A stretch of DNA of 64,000 bases, from NCBI GenBank assembly GCA_017934185.1, contig JAGBJY010000029.1, positions 62,001 through 126,000 on the forward strand. The letters run 5' to 3'. A program made the translations under genes and the position numbers. The stretch comes from Bacteroidales bacterium. Its GTDB lineage: Bacteria > Bacteroidota > Bacteroidia > Bacteroidales > UBA932. Within the stretch, counting starts at the first letter, position 1, and each line of letters starts with the position of its first letter. Shown here piece by piece: positions 43,505-52,021 of the stretch. A model generated the notes under the pieces. It worked only from the letters and a program-made list of their open reading frames with translations, had not been told where the DNA came from and searched no databases.

Positions 43505-46027
43505 TTACTTTTTCAGTGATTTCATGGCTTCTGAACGCGGCTCTTCTGCGCGTAAGCCCTTGCTGAGAACGTTCTTTCCTGTTGCTTTCCTGAAAACGGA
43601 CAGGGAGGAAGACGGTGCCGTACGGGTGAGCGTAACCGGCAGACTATACTCTCCGCCATAACCATAAGCCACGTTCTGGCCATTCTGGGTATAGCACTGC
43701 TTGAAGCCGAATCCGGTAAAGTTTGTTCCGTTGGAAGCCTGTCCCGGGGTAAAGGTGGCACTTGTGCCGGCCGAATTGGTTTTACCGGTACAAACCACAA
43801 GGTCAGGAGACCAGGTATAATAGGAGTCCTCACCCTCCATATAGATACCCACAAACCGTTCATTGATTTCGCCTACGGAACTGTGGTTCCAGGTATACAC
43901 GGTTTGGCCATTGAGAACCAGTTCTCCGCCGGAGAATGTTGCAAGGACATCATAGGATTCGTTCTCGGGGCCGATGCCGGAAATGAGATAACTCTCATTG
44001 GGAACCTTTTCAGCTATTGTTATAGGCAGGGTCTGGACTTCGTCGCCAATGTAATTGTCCTGTGCGTCATACTGATACACCGTTGTAGGAATATACCATG
44101 TACCCAGCCATGCATTGTAAGCATCTGATGCCTCAGGGGCTTTTTCAATGGTTGAAGGAATAGGAATGTCGGAGTATACGTTACCCTGGCCCTTATACTG
44201 ACCGCTGGCGATAACCCAACGGACACCAATCTGATCCAAAACACCATTCTCACTGGAGCCATACATTATACCAAAACCATCTGTGACATCTTTGTAGATA
44301 GTAAAGATGATTGAAGGGGTATCGGCATACCTTGGATAATTCACAAAGTGCATAACAGTGCCGCTTGTGGACTCTGCTTCAAACAGACCGCAGACAATAT
44401 CGTAGCACGTTCCATAGTTGGTGTTATTCCACTCTCCAACAATTTGCTCTTTCAGCACAAATTTACCATCCTGATAAAGGGCAGTAACCGGTTTGGGTTC
44501 AGTAGAGTTGAATTTGTTGAGGCCGGGAAGACCGCTTACCGTATAAGTGGAACCGGATTCCTGCTCAGAAATAGTCAGCATGGCATCCCCGAATATCCAT
44601 TTGCCGATAAACTCCTCATAAGCAGCAGGCACGGAAGGATCTGATGTTGTGAACACAACCTCACCTCGGGTACCATATTCAGCACCAAACACGCGGCCCA
44701 CCACCACATAGCGATAGGTGGTAAGCGGAGCCAGATCCTCCACGGTGATCACTTTCTCAAGGCCGCTCACCAGATGGGAATCGGCGTCGGCGGGAACTTC
44801 CACCTGGGAAAGCTCGCTCTCCAGATCCTCGGTGAAGAAACCGTAGTACTGGAAGTCGGCCTCACCGGTATGGGTGATGGTGAGGGTGGCACCCTTGGCG
44901 GTAACCTCGCTGGCCGTCACCGTGAACACGGTATTGATATAGGCCGAGGTGAGCGTGCTGAATTTAAGGTCGGCCGGAACGCCCCAGGCGCCATCGGCAT
45001 TCACGCCGGTAACGATGTAACGATAATCCGTCTCCAATTCAAGGCCCTCTATGGTGACCGTCTTGGCACCGGTATTAAGGTCTTCCTGGGACAGGCCCTG
45101 CACCGCAGTGGCAATGAGCGTAGCGGAAGGGGTCTGGAGGTCTTTGGTAACAAAGCCATACCAGTTCAGGTCTTCCTGCTTGGCGTCATAGGAAACCGTC
45201 ATATCCACTGTAGAAAGCGTCATGCCGGACAGGGTGGCGGAGAAAGCGACAATGGAAAGGTCGATGGGCGTGGTGAAGCTGACCTCTGCGGGAGAACCGT
45301 AGCTCACCAGGGCGCTGCCGTCATCGTACAAGCCGTAAATGACATAACGATAGGCGGTTTCGTGGGTAAGTTCGCCAAGTTCCACCGTAGTAGCGGTGCC
45401 GGAGAGCAGCTCCACACCTTCGGCCAGGGCGCCGTCCACAACGATGGAGGCGTAATCCTTGGCCACCACTTCGGTGATGTCGCTCTTCACATCGGTGGTG
45501 AGCACGCCGCGGTAGGTAAGCACCTCATTGCCCTCATGGCTCACGGAAACGGAGGCTGCATGGGAAGTGACCTCCCCGAGTTCGAGGGCGAAGCTCACCT
45601 GATAATCCGGAGAAGTGTTGAAAACAAGGCTTCCGGGAACACCATAGCGCTTACCGTCTTTGTCGGTGCCGAAAGCAATGTAGCGGTAATTGGATACCTC
45701 TTCCAGATTGCGGATAGCCACCGTCTGGACCTGACCCACGTGAAGGGAAGCAGGGGTTACCTGCGACAGCTGGGCCTGGATGAGGTCCTCTTCGGTGCTG
45801 GTCAAATCGGTGGTTACAAAACCATACCAGGTGTTGTCCTTGGCGCCGTCATGGCGGACAACCACCTCAACGTACTCTGCCTCGACACTGTTCAGGGCCA
45901 CCGTGAAGGTGACGGGTGTCTCGGGGGCTTCCGGCTTCTGCTCTTTTTCCTTGTTGCAGGATACGAGCAGCAACAGCGAAGACAGCAGAGCCGCCATTGC
46001 AGTACTTGCAATTCTTGCGATTTTCAT
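43505..46027 (-). CDS. Modular lipoprotein with tandem Ig/Fn3-like repeats
   Basis: The 840-residue lipoprotein (LLLLVSC) has four repeats of about 100 residues near 35-450. Each contains a WYGFVTTDL-type strand and ends with YRYI, then YGxPG, then FxT, an immunoglobulin or fibronectin III-like pattern. Two copies of the locus-specific module follow, the first opening YEEFIGKW and the second YNAWLGTW. It is the first gene of the SusCD operon, a position often held by surface binding proteins. The ATG at 46027 is chosen over an in-frame GTG at 46048 because the signal peptide then starts normally. The ligand is unknown. Confidence 0.78.
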   Translation of the reverse strand: MKIARIASTAMAALLSSLLLLVSCNKEKEQKPEAPETPVTFTVALNSVEAEYVEVVVRHDGAKDNTWYGFVTTDLTSTEEDLIQAQLSQVTPASLHVGQVQTVAIRNLEEVSNYRYIAFGTDKDGKRYGVPGSLVFNTSPDYQVSFALELGEVTSHAASVSVSHEGNEVLTYRGVLTTDVKSDITEVVAKDYASIVVDGALAEGVELLSGTATTVELGELTHETAYRYVIYGLYDDGSALVSYGSPAEVSFTTPIDLSIVAFSATLSGMTLSTVDMTVSYDAKQEDLNWYGFVTKDLQTPSATLIATAVQGLSQEDLNTGAKTVTIEGLELETDYRYIVTGVNADGAWGVPADLKFSTLTSAYINTVFTVTASEVTAKGATLTITHTGEADFQYYGFFTEDLESELSQVEVPADADSHLVSGLEKVITVEDLAPLTTYRYVVVGRVFGAEYGTRGEVVFTTSDPSVPAAYEEFIGKWIFGDAMLTISEQESGSTYTVSGLPGLNKFNSTEPKPVTALYQDGKFVLKEQIVGEWNNTNYGTCYDIVCGLFEAESTSGTVMHFVNYPRYADTPSIIFTIYKDVTDGFGIMYGSSENGVLDQIGVRWVIASGQYKGQGNVYSDIPIPSTIEKAPEASDAYNAWLGTWYIPTTVYQYDAQDNYIGDEVQTLPITIAEKVPNESYLISGIGPENESYDVLATFSGGELVLNGQTVYTWNHSSVGEINERFVGIYMEGEDSYYTWSPDLVVCTGKTNSAGTSATFTPGQASNGTNFTGFGFKQCYTQNGQNVAYGYGGEYSLPVTLTRTAPSSSLSVFRKATGKNVLSKGLRAEEPRSEAMKSLKK

Positions 46028-46148
46028 AACAGATTTATTTAAATACACTTACTATAATCTACAAATCACAACCCACAGCTGCAATCAGGTTACAAACTGT
46101 AAGTTTAAAGCCCCGAAACCGACGCCAAAAAAGGCCGTTTTGGAGCTA

Positions 46149-46180
46149 CAAAGTTAGAAATAAATAATTTTAATTACAAA
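46149..46180 (-). promoter_or_regulatory. Promoter of the SusCD/protease locus
   Basis: On the minus strand TTTG (46180-46177) and TAACTTTG (46156-46149) are separated by 20 bases, about 120 bases before the first gene. The long leader leaves room for post-transcriptional control. No further strong promoter box was noticed in the short gaps down to 26871. Confidence 0.75.
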
Positions 46181-46210
46181 AAAACAGGCCTAAAAATGCG
46201 CATAAATTGC

Positions 46211-47785
46211 TCACAGGAGGGCTTCTGCGGCCTCCAGCGTAGTATCTACAGGAAGATAATACTTATAAAATGCATTCTCTCCCAGTTTGGAATAGCGGGC
46301 GATAAGGGCTTTGAGCTGCGGAACCAGATAGGGGGCGCTTTCGTCCCATTCGGCCTCGGTGCACAGAATCCCGTCGTTCTTCCGGGCCCAGGCCGGGAAT
46401 TCCACCTTCAAGTTAAGGATTGAAAGGAAGCGGTCCATGTCTTCGAAAGTGCTAATGGGGAGGATGCGAGCACTGTAACGGTCAAACACGTAGGCCGCAT
46501 AGCGCATCTGGGTGGCCTTGCGGTTGCAGGCAATGTAGAAATTGCTGGCACGGGTGGTGTCCATGGGCACAAAGACATCGGGCATGATACCGCCGCCGCC
46601 GTAGACGATGCGGCCACTGCGGGTGCGGTGAATGTCCGTGGTATCCAGCTTTACGCTGTCGGCGCTGAAGATTTCCCCGTCCACGTAACGGTTGTAAATG
46701 TCATAGTAGTAGTTGTCGTAGGGCTTCTGGATGCATCGGCCCGAAGGGGTATAATACCGAGCCACGGTAAGGCGAACGCCCGAATTGTCCGAAAAGAAGA
46801 ACGGCTCCTGCACCAGGCCCTTGCCGAAGGAACGCCGTCCCACCAACTGTCCCCTGTCGTTGTCCTGGATGGCCCCGGCAAAGATTTCACTGGCCGATGC
46901 CGAGTTCTCGCTGATGAGCACCGTGAGGCCCACATCCTGGAGTTTTCCGCTACCGTCGGCCTTATATACTTCGCGCGCACGATGGAGGCCTTCGATGTAG
47001 ACGATGGTGTCGCCCCGGCTCAAGTAGTCGTTGGACAGGAGCAGGGCCTGGTCCATGTAACCGCCGGAGTTGTCCCGCACGTCGAAGATGAGATGGCGCA
47101 TGCCTTCTTCCTTGAGCTGAAGGGCGGCTTTGTGGCACTCGTCATAGGTGGTACGGGAGAATTTTCCCAGCCGGAGATAGCCCACCGTGTCGGAGAGCAT
47201 AAACGCCGCGTCAACGCTGTGGACGGGGATTTTTCCGCGGGTAATCTTGAAAGGAATCTCCTCCGGGCCGCGTTTTACGGTTATGGTTACTTCCGTTCCG
47301 GAAGGGCCTTTGATGCGGCGCACCATGCTGTCCTGCGGGAAATGCACGCCGGCTATCACTTTGTCGTCTACCTTGAGGAGGCGGTCGCCGGGCTGCAGGC
47401 CCACTTTCTCCGAGGGGCCGCCGGCTATCACTTCCAGCACAATGGCCGTGTCATTAGGGACATTGAACTGGATGCCGATGCCGTCGAAATTGCCCGCCAG
47501 CTCTTCCTGGGAGGCTTCCAGCTGCACCGGAGGGAGGTAAACGGAATGCGGGTCCAGCTTGGCCAGGGCGGCCACCACGGCGGCATCCGTCATGCCTTCC
47601 CGGTTGATGGTGTCCACATAGTTCTTCTGCACCAGATCCAGCACCAGATTGAGCTTGCGCCAGTCGGTGTAGCGCGTTTTCACCAGATGCCGCTCCTCGC
47701 GGTAACGCACCAGCGTAAGCGTGATAAGGGCACCGATGACGATGCCCAGAACCACCTGCAGGATTTGCCAAAGGTTTTTTTTCAT
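46211..47785 (-). CDS. S41 family C-terminal processing protease (CtpA-like)
   Basis: The 524-residue protein has an N-terminal membrane anchor (LQVVLGIVIGALITLTLV). A PDZ domain (IAGGPSEKVGLQPGDRLLKV) and a tail-specific protease domain follow, with the catalytic serine in ISENSASASEIFAGAI and the lysine in RRSFGKGLVQ. It cleaves C-termini of periplasmic proteins. Its ATG overlaps the stop of the dCMP deaminase gene (TAATG). It ends a four-gene operon that starts near 51987. Confidence 0.95.
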   Translation of the reverse strand: MKKNLWQILQVVLGIVIGALITLTLVRYREERHLVKTRYTDWRKLNLVLDLVQKNYVDTINREGMTDAAVVAALAKLDPHSVYLPPVQLEASQEELAGNFDGIGIQFNVPNDTAIVLEVIAGGPSEKVGLQPGDRLLKVDDKVIAGVHFPQDSMVRRIKGPSGTEVTITVKRGPEEIPFKITRGKIPVHSVDAAFMLSDTVGYLRLGKFSRTTYDECHKAALQLKEEGMRHLIFDVRDNSGGYMDQALLLSNDYLSRGDTIVYIEGLHRAREVYKADGSGKLQDVGLTVLISENSASASEIFAGAIQDNDRGQLVGRRSFGKGLVQEPFFFSDNSGVRLTVARYYTPSGRCIQKPYDNYYYDIYNRYVDGEIFSADSVKLDTTDIHRTRSGRIVYGGGGIMPDVFVPMDTTRASNFYIACNRKATQMRYAAYVFDRYSARILPISTFEDMDRFLSILNLKVEFPAWARKNDGILCTEAEWDESAPYLVPQLKALIARYSKLGENAFYKYYLPVDTTLEAAEALL

Positions 47786-48192
47786 TACTCTGTCTGTTCT
47801 ACTTCAATGCCGGCCCGTTTGAGGAGGTCTATCCCGTCAGTGAGCCTGTAGGCATCTCGGTACACCACCCGCTTGATGCCGGACTGGATGATGAGTTTGG
47901 CACATTCCATACAGGGAGAGGCCGTCACATACAGGGTGGAGCCTTCCGAGCTGTTGCCGCTCTTGGCCACCTTGGTAATGGCATTGGCCTCGGCGTGCAG
48001 CACATAGGGCTTGGTAACCCCGTCTTCGTCTTCGCAGATGTTTTCGAAGCCGGAGGGCGTTCCGTTGTAGCCGTCCGAGATAATCATGCGGTCCTTCACG
48101 ATGAGGGCGCCCACCTTCCTGCGCTTGCAGTAGGAGTTCTGGGCCCACACTTCGGCCATCAGAAGATAGGGGTGATCGAATTTTTGTGCCAT
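47785..48192 (-). CDS. Deoxycytidylate (dCMP) deaminase
   Basis: The 135-residue enzyme has the zinc motifs HAEANAI and PCMECAK of cytidine/deoxycytidylate deaminases, and KVGALIVKDRMIISDGYNGTP is typical of the dCMP branch. It converts dCMP to dUMP for thymidylate synthesis. It overlaps the neighbours on both sides by one base or more, a translationally coupled arrangement. Confidence 0.94.
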   Translation of the reverse strand: MAQKFDHPYLLMAEVWAQNSYCKRRKVGALIVKDRMIISDGYNGTPSGFENICEDEDGVTKPYVLHAEANAITKVAKSGNSSEGSTLYVTASPCMECAKLIIQSGIKRVVYRDAYRLTDGIDLLKRAGIEVEQTE

Positions 48193-49847
48193 TAGTTTCT
48201 CTGATACAGATAACGCTTGATGCTCTTCTTGGGCGTGTGCTCAAAATCTTCCGGCATCAGCTCCATCTTCTTGATTTGGGCGTAATTGGGAAGTTCCTGG
48301 TTAATGGCGGGAAGGGTTTCCAGCATGCGCTTTTTGAACTCGGCGCGCGTCATGCCGTCCAGTTCGCCCTGATGCCAGTCCGGATAGATGAGGGCGGTGA
48401 GGCCGCCGTCGTCTTCCACCACCAGGGAATCCACCACATAGGTGAAATTGTTGATGGTGGCTTCCAGCTCTTCCGGATAAATGTTCTGGCCGGAAGGACC
48501 CAGCACCATGCACTTGGAGCGCCCCCTGAGGAACAGGTAGCCATCGGCATCCAGTACGCCCATGTCGCCGGTTTTGAACCAACCGTCCCGGGTGAAGGAA
48601 GCCTCCGTGGCATCCGGGTTCTTGTAATAGCCCAGGCACACGTTGGGGCCTTTTACCTGCACTTCGCCGGGAATGTTCTGCGGATCCGGGGAATCTATCC
48701 GGATTTGCATGTTCAGGGCCGCACGGCCGGCCGAGCCCACCTTCACTTTGTCCCAATGGGCATAGCCGATGATGGGAGCGCATTCCGTCATGCCGTAGCC
48801 CACGGTGTAATGGAAGCCGATGGAATGCAGGAATCTCTCCACCTCCGGGTTGAAGGCGGCGCCGCCCAAGATAACCTCCTCAAACTGTCCGCCGAAGGCA
48901 TGGGTGAGCTCCGTGCAGAACTTCTTTTTGATCTCCGCGCCCAGGATGGGGATGCGCCGGTAATACTTGGTCTTGTCTACCAGCGGCTTGAGCTTGCTCT
49001 TGTACACCTTCTCTATCACCAGCGGTACGGCAATGATGATGTCCGGATGAATCTCGCTGAAAGCCTGCATGATAATCTTGGGAGAAGGCACGCGGCTCAG
49101 GAAATGCACATGCATGCCGATGGTCATCTCGAAGAGGAACTCGAACATCATGCCGTACATGTGGGCCGTGGGCAGCATGGAAACCACGTTCATGCCGGCC
49201 TTGAGCATGGGGCAGGCATCCTCGGCCGCAAACTGGATGTTGGAGAAGAGGGCCCTGTAGGGAATCATCACCCCCTTGGAGAAACCGGAGGTTCCGGAGG
49301 TGTAATTGATGATGGCCAGCTCCTCGGGGCTGTCCTCATAATAATTCAGGTCCTCGGGCTCAAAATTATTGGGATAGCGGTGGCCGAACTCCTCGTTCAG
49401 GTGCTCCCGTACCTGGGCACGCTCCTGAGAATCGGCATACAGGAACTTGAAGGTGTTGATTTGCACCACCACCGAAAGGTCCGGCATTTCCTCGGCCTGA
49501 AGGCCCTCCCAGATAACCTCGTCCACAAAAAGGACGCGGGCCTCGGAGTGGTTCACCAGGTAATGGATGTTCCCCGCTTTGAATTCGTGCAGGATGGGTA
49601 CGGCCACGGCGCCATAGGTGATGGCGGCCAGGAAACTCACGCCCCAGTTGGCCTGGTTGCGCGAGCAGATGGCCACTTTGTCCCCTTTGTGCAGGCCGCA
49701 CTGTTCAAAGGCAATGTGCAACTTGGCAATGCGCCGGGCTACGTCCCTGTAGGCCAGGGTCATGCCCTGATAGTTGGTGAGCGCCGGACGGTCCCAGTTA
49801 CGGATCATGCTGTCCTGCAGAATCTTATTGACTGATTTGAATTCCAT
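48192..49847 (-). CDS. AMP-dependent long-chain acyl-CoA synthetase
   Basis: The 551-residue enzyme activates fatty acids with ATP and CoA. The AMP-binding P-loop INYTSGTSGFSKGVM, the motif VGYGMTECAP and the late motif GWFKTGDMG followed by GRSKCMVLG are clear. The length is typical of the Bacteroidales form. It likely serves membrane lipid turnover or uptake of exogenous fatty acids. It follows the large membrane-anchored unknown by 13 bases and overlaps the deaminase start. Confidence 0.93.
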   Translation of the reverse strand: MEFKSVNKILQDSMIRNWDRPALTNYQGMTLAYRDVARRIAKLHIAFEQCGLHKGDKVAICSRNQANWGVSFLAAITYGAVAVPILHEFKAGNIHYLVNHSEARVLFVDEVIWEGLQAEEMPDLSVVVQINTFKFLYADSQERAQVREHLNEEFGHRYPNNFEPEDLNYYEDSPEELAIINYTSGTSGFSKGVMIPYRALFSNIQFAAEDACPMLKAGMNVVSMLPTAHMYGMMFEFLFEMTIGMHVHFLSRVPSPKIIMQAFSEIHPDIIIAVPLVIEKVYKSKLKPLVDKTKYYRRIPILGAEIKKKFCTELTHAFGGQFEEVILGGAAFNPEVERFLHSIGFHYTVGYGMTECAPIIGYAHWDKVKVGSAGRAALNMQIRIDSPDPQNIPGEVQVKGPNVCLGYYKNPDATEASFTRDGWFKTGDMGVLDADGYLFLRGRSKCMVLGPSGQNIYPEELEATINNFTYVVDSLVVEDDGGLTALIYPDWHQGELDGMTRAEFKKRMLETLPAINQELPNYAQIKKMELMPEDFEHTPKKSIKRYLYQRN

Positions 49848-49860
49848 ATTCGGAGTAGGT

Positions 49861-51987
49861 TTAGTTCAGTTTGATATCTCTAGTTTTGCCGTCATAGCAT
49901 TCGGCGCTGACGCCCTTGGAGGTGGGGGTCACAACGGCGTCGGGCTTAATCATCCTGCCGCCCTCGCCGCTGTAGAGCGGCTCCCCTCCCTCGAAGGGAT
50001 ACAGGAGCGTCCGGACCGATGTCCTCACCGCCCAATAGCGCTTTCCCTTGGCGGTTTCCACCAGTTCCGGGAGGTTTTTCACGGTCTCGGGGGCCGCAAT
50101 GCCCTTCCAGCCTTCCGGCTTCTGGCCGTGCAGGTTGTAGCGCTCCAGGGTGTTGTCTTTGTGCAGAATCATGACGGTGTATCCTCCTGCCCCCGTAAAG
50201 TCATAGGCGTCCGGGCCCAGCAGCACGGCCTTGGGCAGCGCCACGGGGAAACCGTTCACCCAATGGCCCAGACGGTCCAGCAGGTACAGTTTACTGCCGG
50301 CGCAGAAAAGATACTGGTATTTTTTGCTGTTGTAGTAATCGATGCTCTCTACCCTTCCGCAGATGGGCTCCTTGAAAGGAATGCCCCAGACGCCCTTGTT
50401 GTTCTCGTCGTTCAGGCAGATGGACAGGTGATTGTTCTGGTACAGGTAGTTGGTCTGGCCGCTCTGATGGTTCTTCACCGGGAACAGCCCCGTGGGGATG
50501 AACACGGTGGTGTCGCGCTCCAGCACCTGCACCTTGGTCCCCTTGAGGGCGCGGGTTTCTACGCTGAGGCGCATGGCCGGACGCTCGCCGTCCAAGGCCA
50601 GGGAGGCCACGGCGGGCGCAAAGCCGGCCCCCGTGACAAAACGTTGCAGCGGGGCCGACAGCTGCGGGCTCAGAAGCTGCCCAAGCGTAAGCGGCCGGTC
50701 CGACAGGGAGGCGTAGGCCACAAACCCCTGCGGCAAGGTTACGGAAGCATCGGCCAGGCGGTTTTTAAGGGTATAGTCCCGGACGGACTTGTCTTGCAGG
50801 GCGCGGACGGTGGGAAGGTCTGCGTAAACGCTCCAGCGGGCGCCCAAAGCGGCACAGGAGGTGTCTGTAACGGCAAAATCGGCACCCAGAAGCAGGGCAA
50901 GGCAGCCTTTGTAGGGATTGGACGCCTCGCTGCCCAGCTTGAGGTCTTTGGCCGAGCGCACCAGAAGGGCTTCGCGCTCCACCCCGTCTTCTCCGGTGAA
51001 GCTGGCCCGCACCACTTCCCTGGGCTGCAGGCCGCGGAACCACTCCTCCGGGCTGAAGGGGCGTCCGGCCTTGGTTTTGAGCGCCTTGTTAAAGGCGGCA
51101 AGGGTGCCGGCGCCATCTTCCACCTTGCGGCGGGCGTCCAGGAAAAGGTCCACATCCGGAACGGGCACCGACAGGGCCGATGCCGTATAATAAGGCAGCA
51201 CCTCCGGGAAAAGGGCCTCCTGCGAAGGATAGCCCGCGAAAGCGGCAAAATAACTGCCCGCGGCCTCGCCGGGAAGGGCCACCCCTTTGATTTCAAGCTG
51301 TTTGTCAGAGCTTTCCTGCAGCGTCCAGGCGCTCCAGGCCGACAGGTCTTTCACGAAGGAGACAGAGCCGCGCAGCGCTTTTGAGGCATACAGCTGCAGG
51401 AGCTTGCCGGCATGGGCGTGGGAAACAAAAAGCACGGCGGCGCCGGAGGCTTGCCGGGCCAGTTCCTGCAAATTGCGGGTGCCCAGCACCGACATGCCGC
51501 CTTCCAAGTGACGGCCGCCGGCATTGATGAAGGTCTCGGAACGGGAGGCCATGAGGAAGCCGTCCTTCTGCCGGGTCTTGAGCCCGGCCTTAGCGGCCAG
51601 CTCCAGCACCACAGAATCGGCGGGACTTACCTCGGTGACCACCAGCGGCACCAGGGAGCCGCTATTATGCAGGGAAACCGCCACCTTCCTGCGGCCCAGG
51701 GCCTGCAGATAAGTCATGACAGCTGCGTTGTCAGGGGTGATGACGGCGCTCAGGAGGCCGGTGGAATCGGCCAGAACCTTGGCAGCTTTGCTGCTTCCGT
51801 CGAAGAGGAAGACGGCGGCGGCATCCGAGGGAACCGCCCTGAGGACGTTCAGCGACGAAGGAACGGCACTGCCCTCCGGGCCCTGCGTTTCCCCGCCTTT
51901 ATAGAGACTGATGATGGCAAGCACAAGGCCTGCCAACAAAAGTGCCACTGCCGATACGGCGATAATACTTCCAGTCTTCTTTGCCAT
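49861..51987 (-). CDS. Membrane-anchored protein of unknown function
   Basis: The 708-residue protein has a single N-terminal membrane helix (SIIAVSAVALLLAGLVLAII) and a large extracytoplasmic part. I do not recognise a family. The first 400 residues are alternating strands and helices (VLRAVPSDAAAVFLFDG at the start). The last 200 (CAGSKLYLLDRLGHWVNGFP, NTLERYNLHGQKPEGW) look like repeated beta-propeller blades. The ATG at 51987 is preferred over 51996 because the latter lies within the -7 box. It heads the operon with acyl-CoA synthetase, dCMP deaminase and CtpA-like protease. Confidence 0.75.
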   Translation of the reverse strand: MAKKTGSIIAVSAVALLLAGLVLAIISLYKGGETQGPEGSAVPSSLNVLRAVPSDAAAVFLFDGSSKAAKVLADSTGLLSAVITPDNAAVMTYLQALGRRKVAVSLHNSGSLVPLVVTEVSPADSVVLELAAKAGLKTRQKDGFLMASRSETFINAGGRHLEGGMSVLGTRNLQELARQASGAAVLFVSHAHAGKLLQLYASKALRGSVSFVKDLSAWSAWTLQESSDKQLEIKGVALPGEAAGSYFAAFAGYPSQEALFPEVLPYYTASALSVPVPDVDLFLDARRKVEDGAGTLAAFNKALKTKAGRPFSPEEWFRGLQPREVVRASFTGEDGVEREALLVRSAKDLKLGSEASNPYKGCLALLLGADFAVTDTSCAALGARWSVYADLPTVRALQDKSVRDYTLKNRLADASVTLPQGFVAYASLSDRPLTLGQLLSPQLSAPLQRFVTGAGFAPAVASLALDGERPAMRLSVETRALKGTKVQVLERDTTVFIPTGLFPVKNHQSGQTNYLYQNNHLSICLNDENNKGVWGIPFKEPICGRVESIDYYNSKKYQYLFCAGSKLYLLDRLGHWVNGFPVALPKAVLLGPDAYDFTGAGGYTVMILHKDNTLERYNLHGQKPEGWKGIAAPETVKNLPELVETAKGKRYWAVRTSVRTLLYPFEGGEPLYSGEGGRMIKPDAVVTPTSKGVSAECYDGKTRDIKLN

Positions 51988-51992
51988 AATAT

Positions 51993-52001
51993 GCAAAGAT
52001 A
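51993..52001 (-). promoter_or_regulatory. -7 promoter box of the 51987-46211 operon
   Basis: TATCTTTGC on the minus strand, with its G six bases before the ATG at 51987. A leaderless message is likely. Confidence 0.65.
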
Positions 52002-52021
52002 CGCATATTTTTCAAATATGC

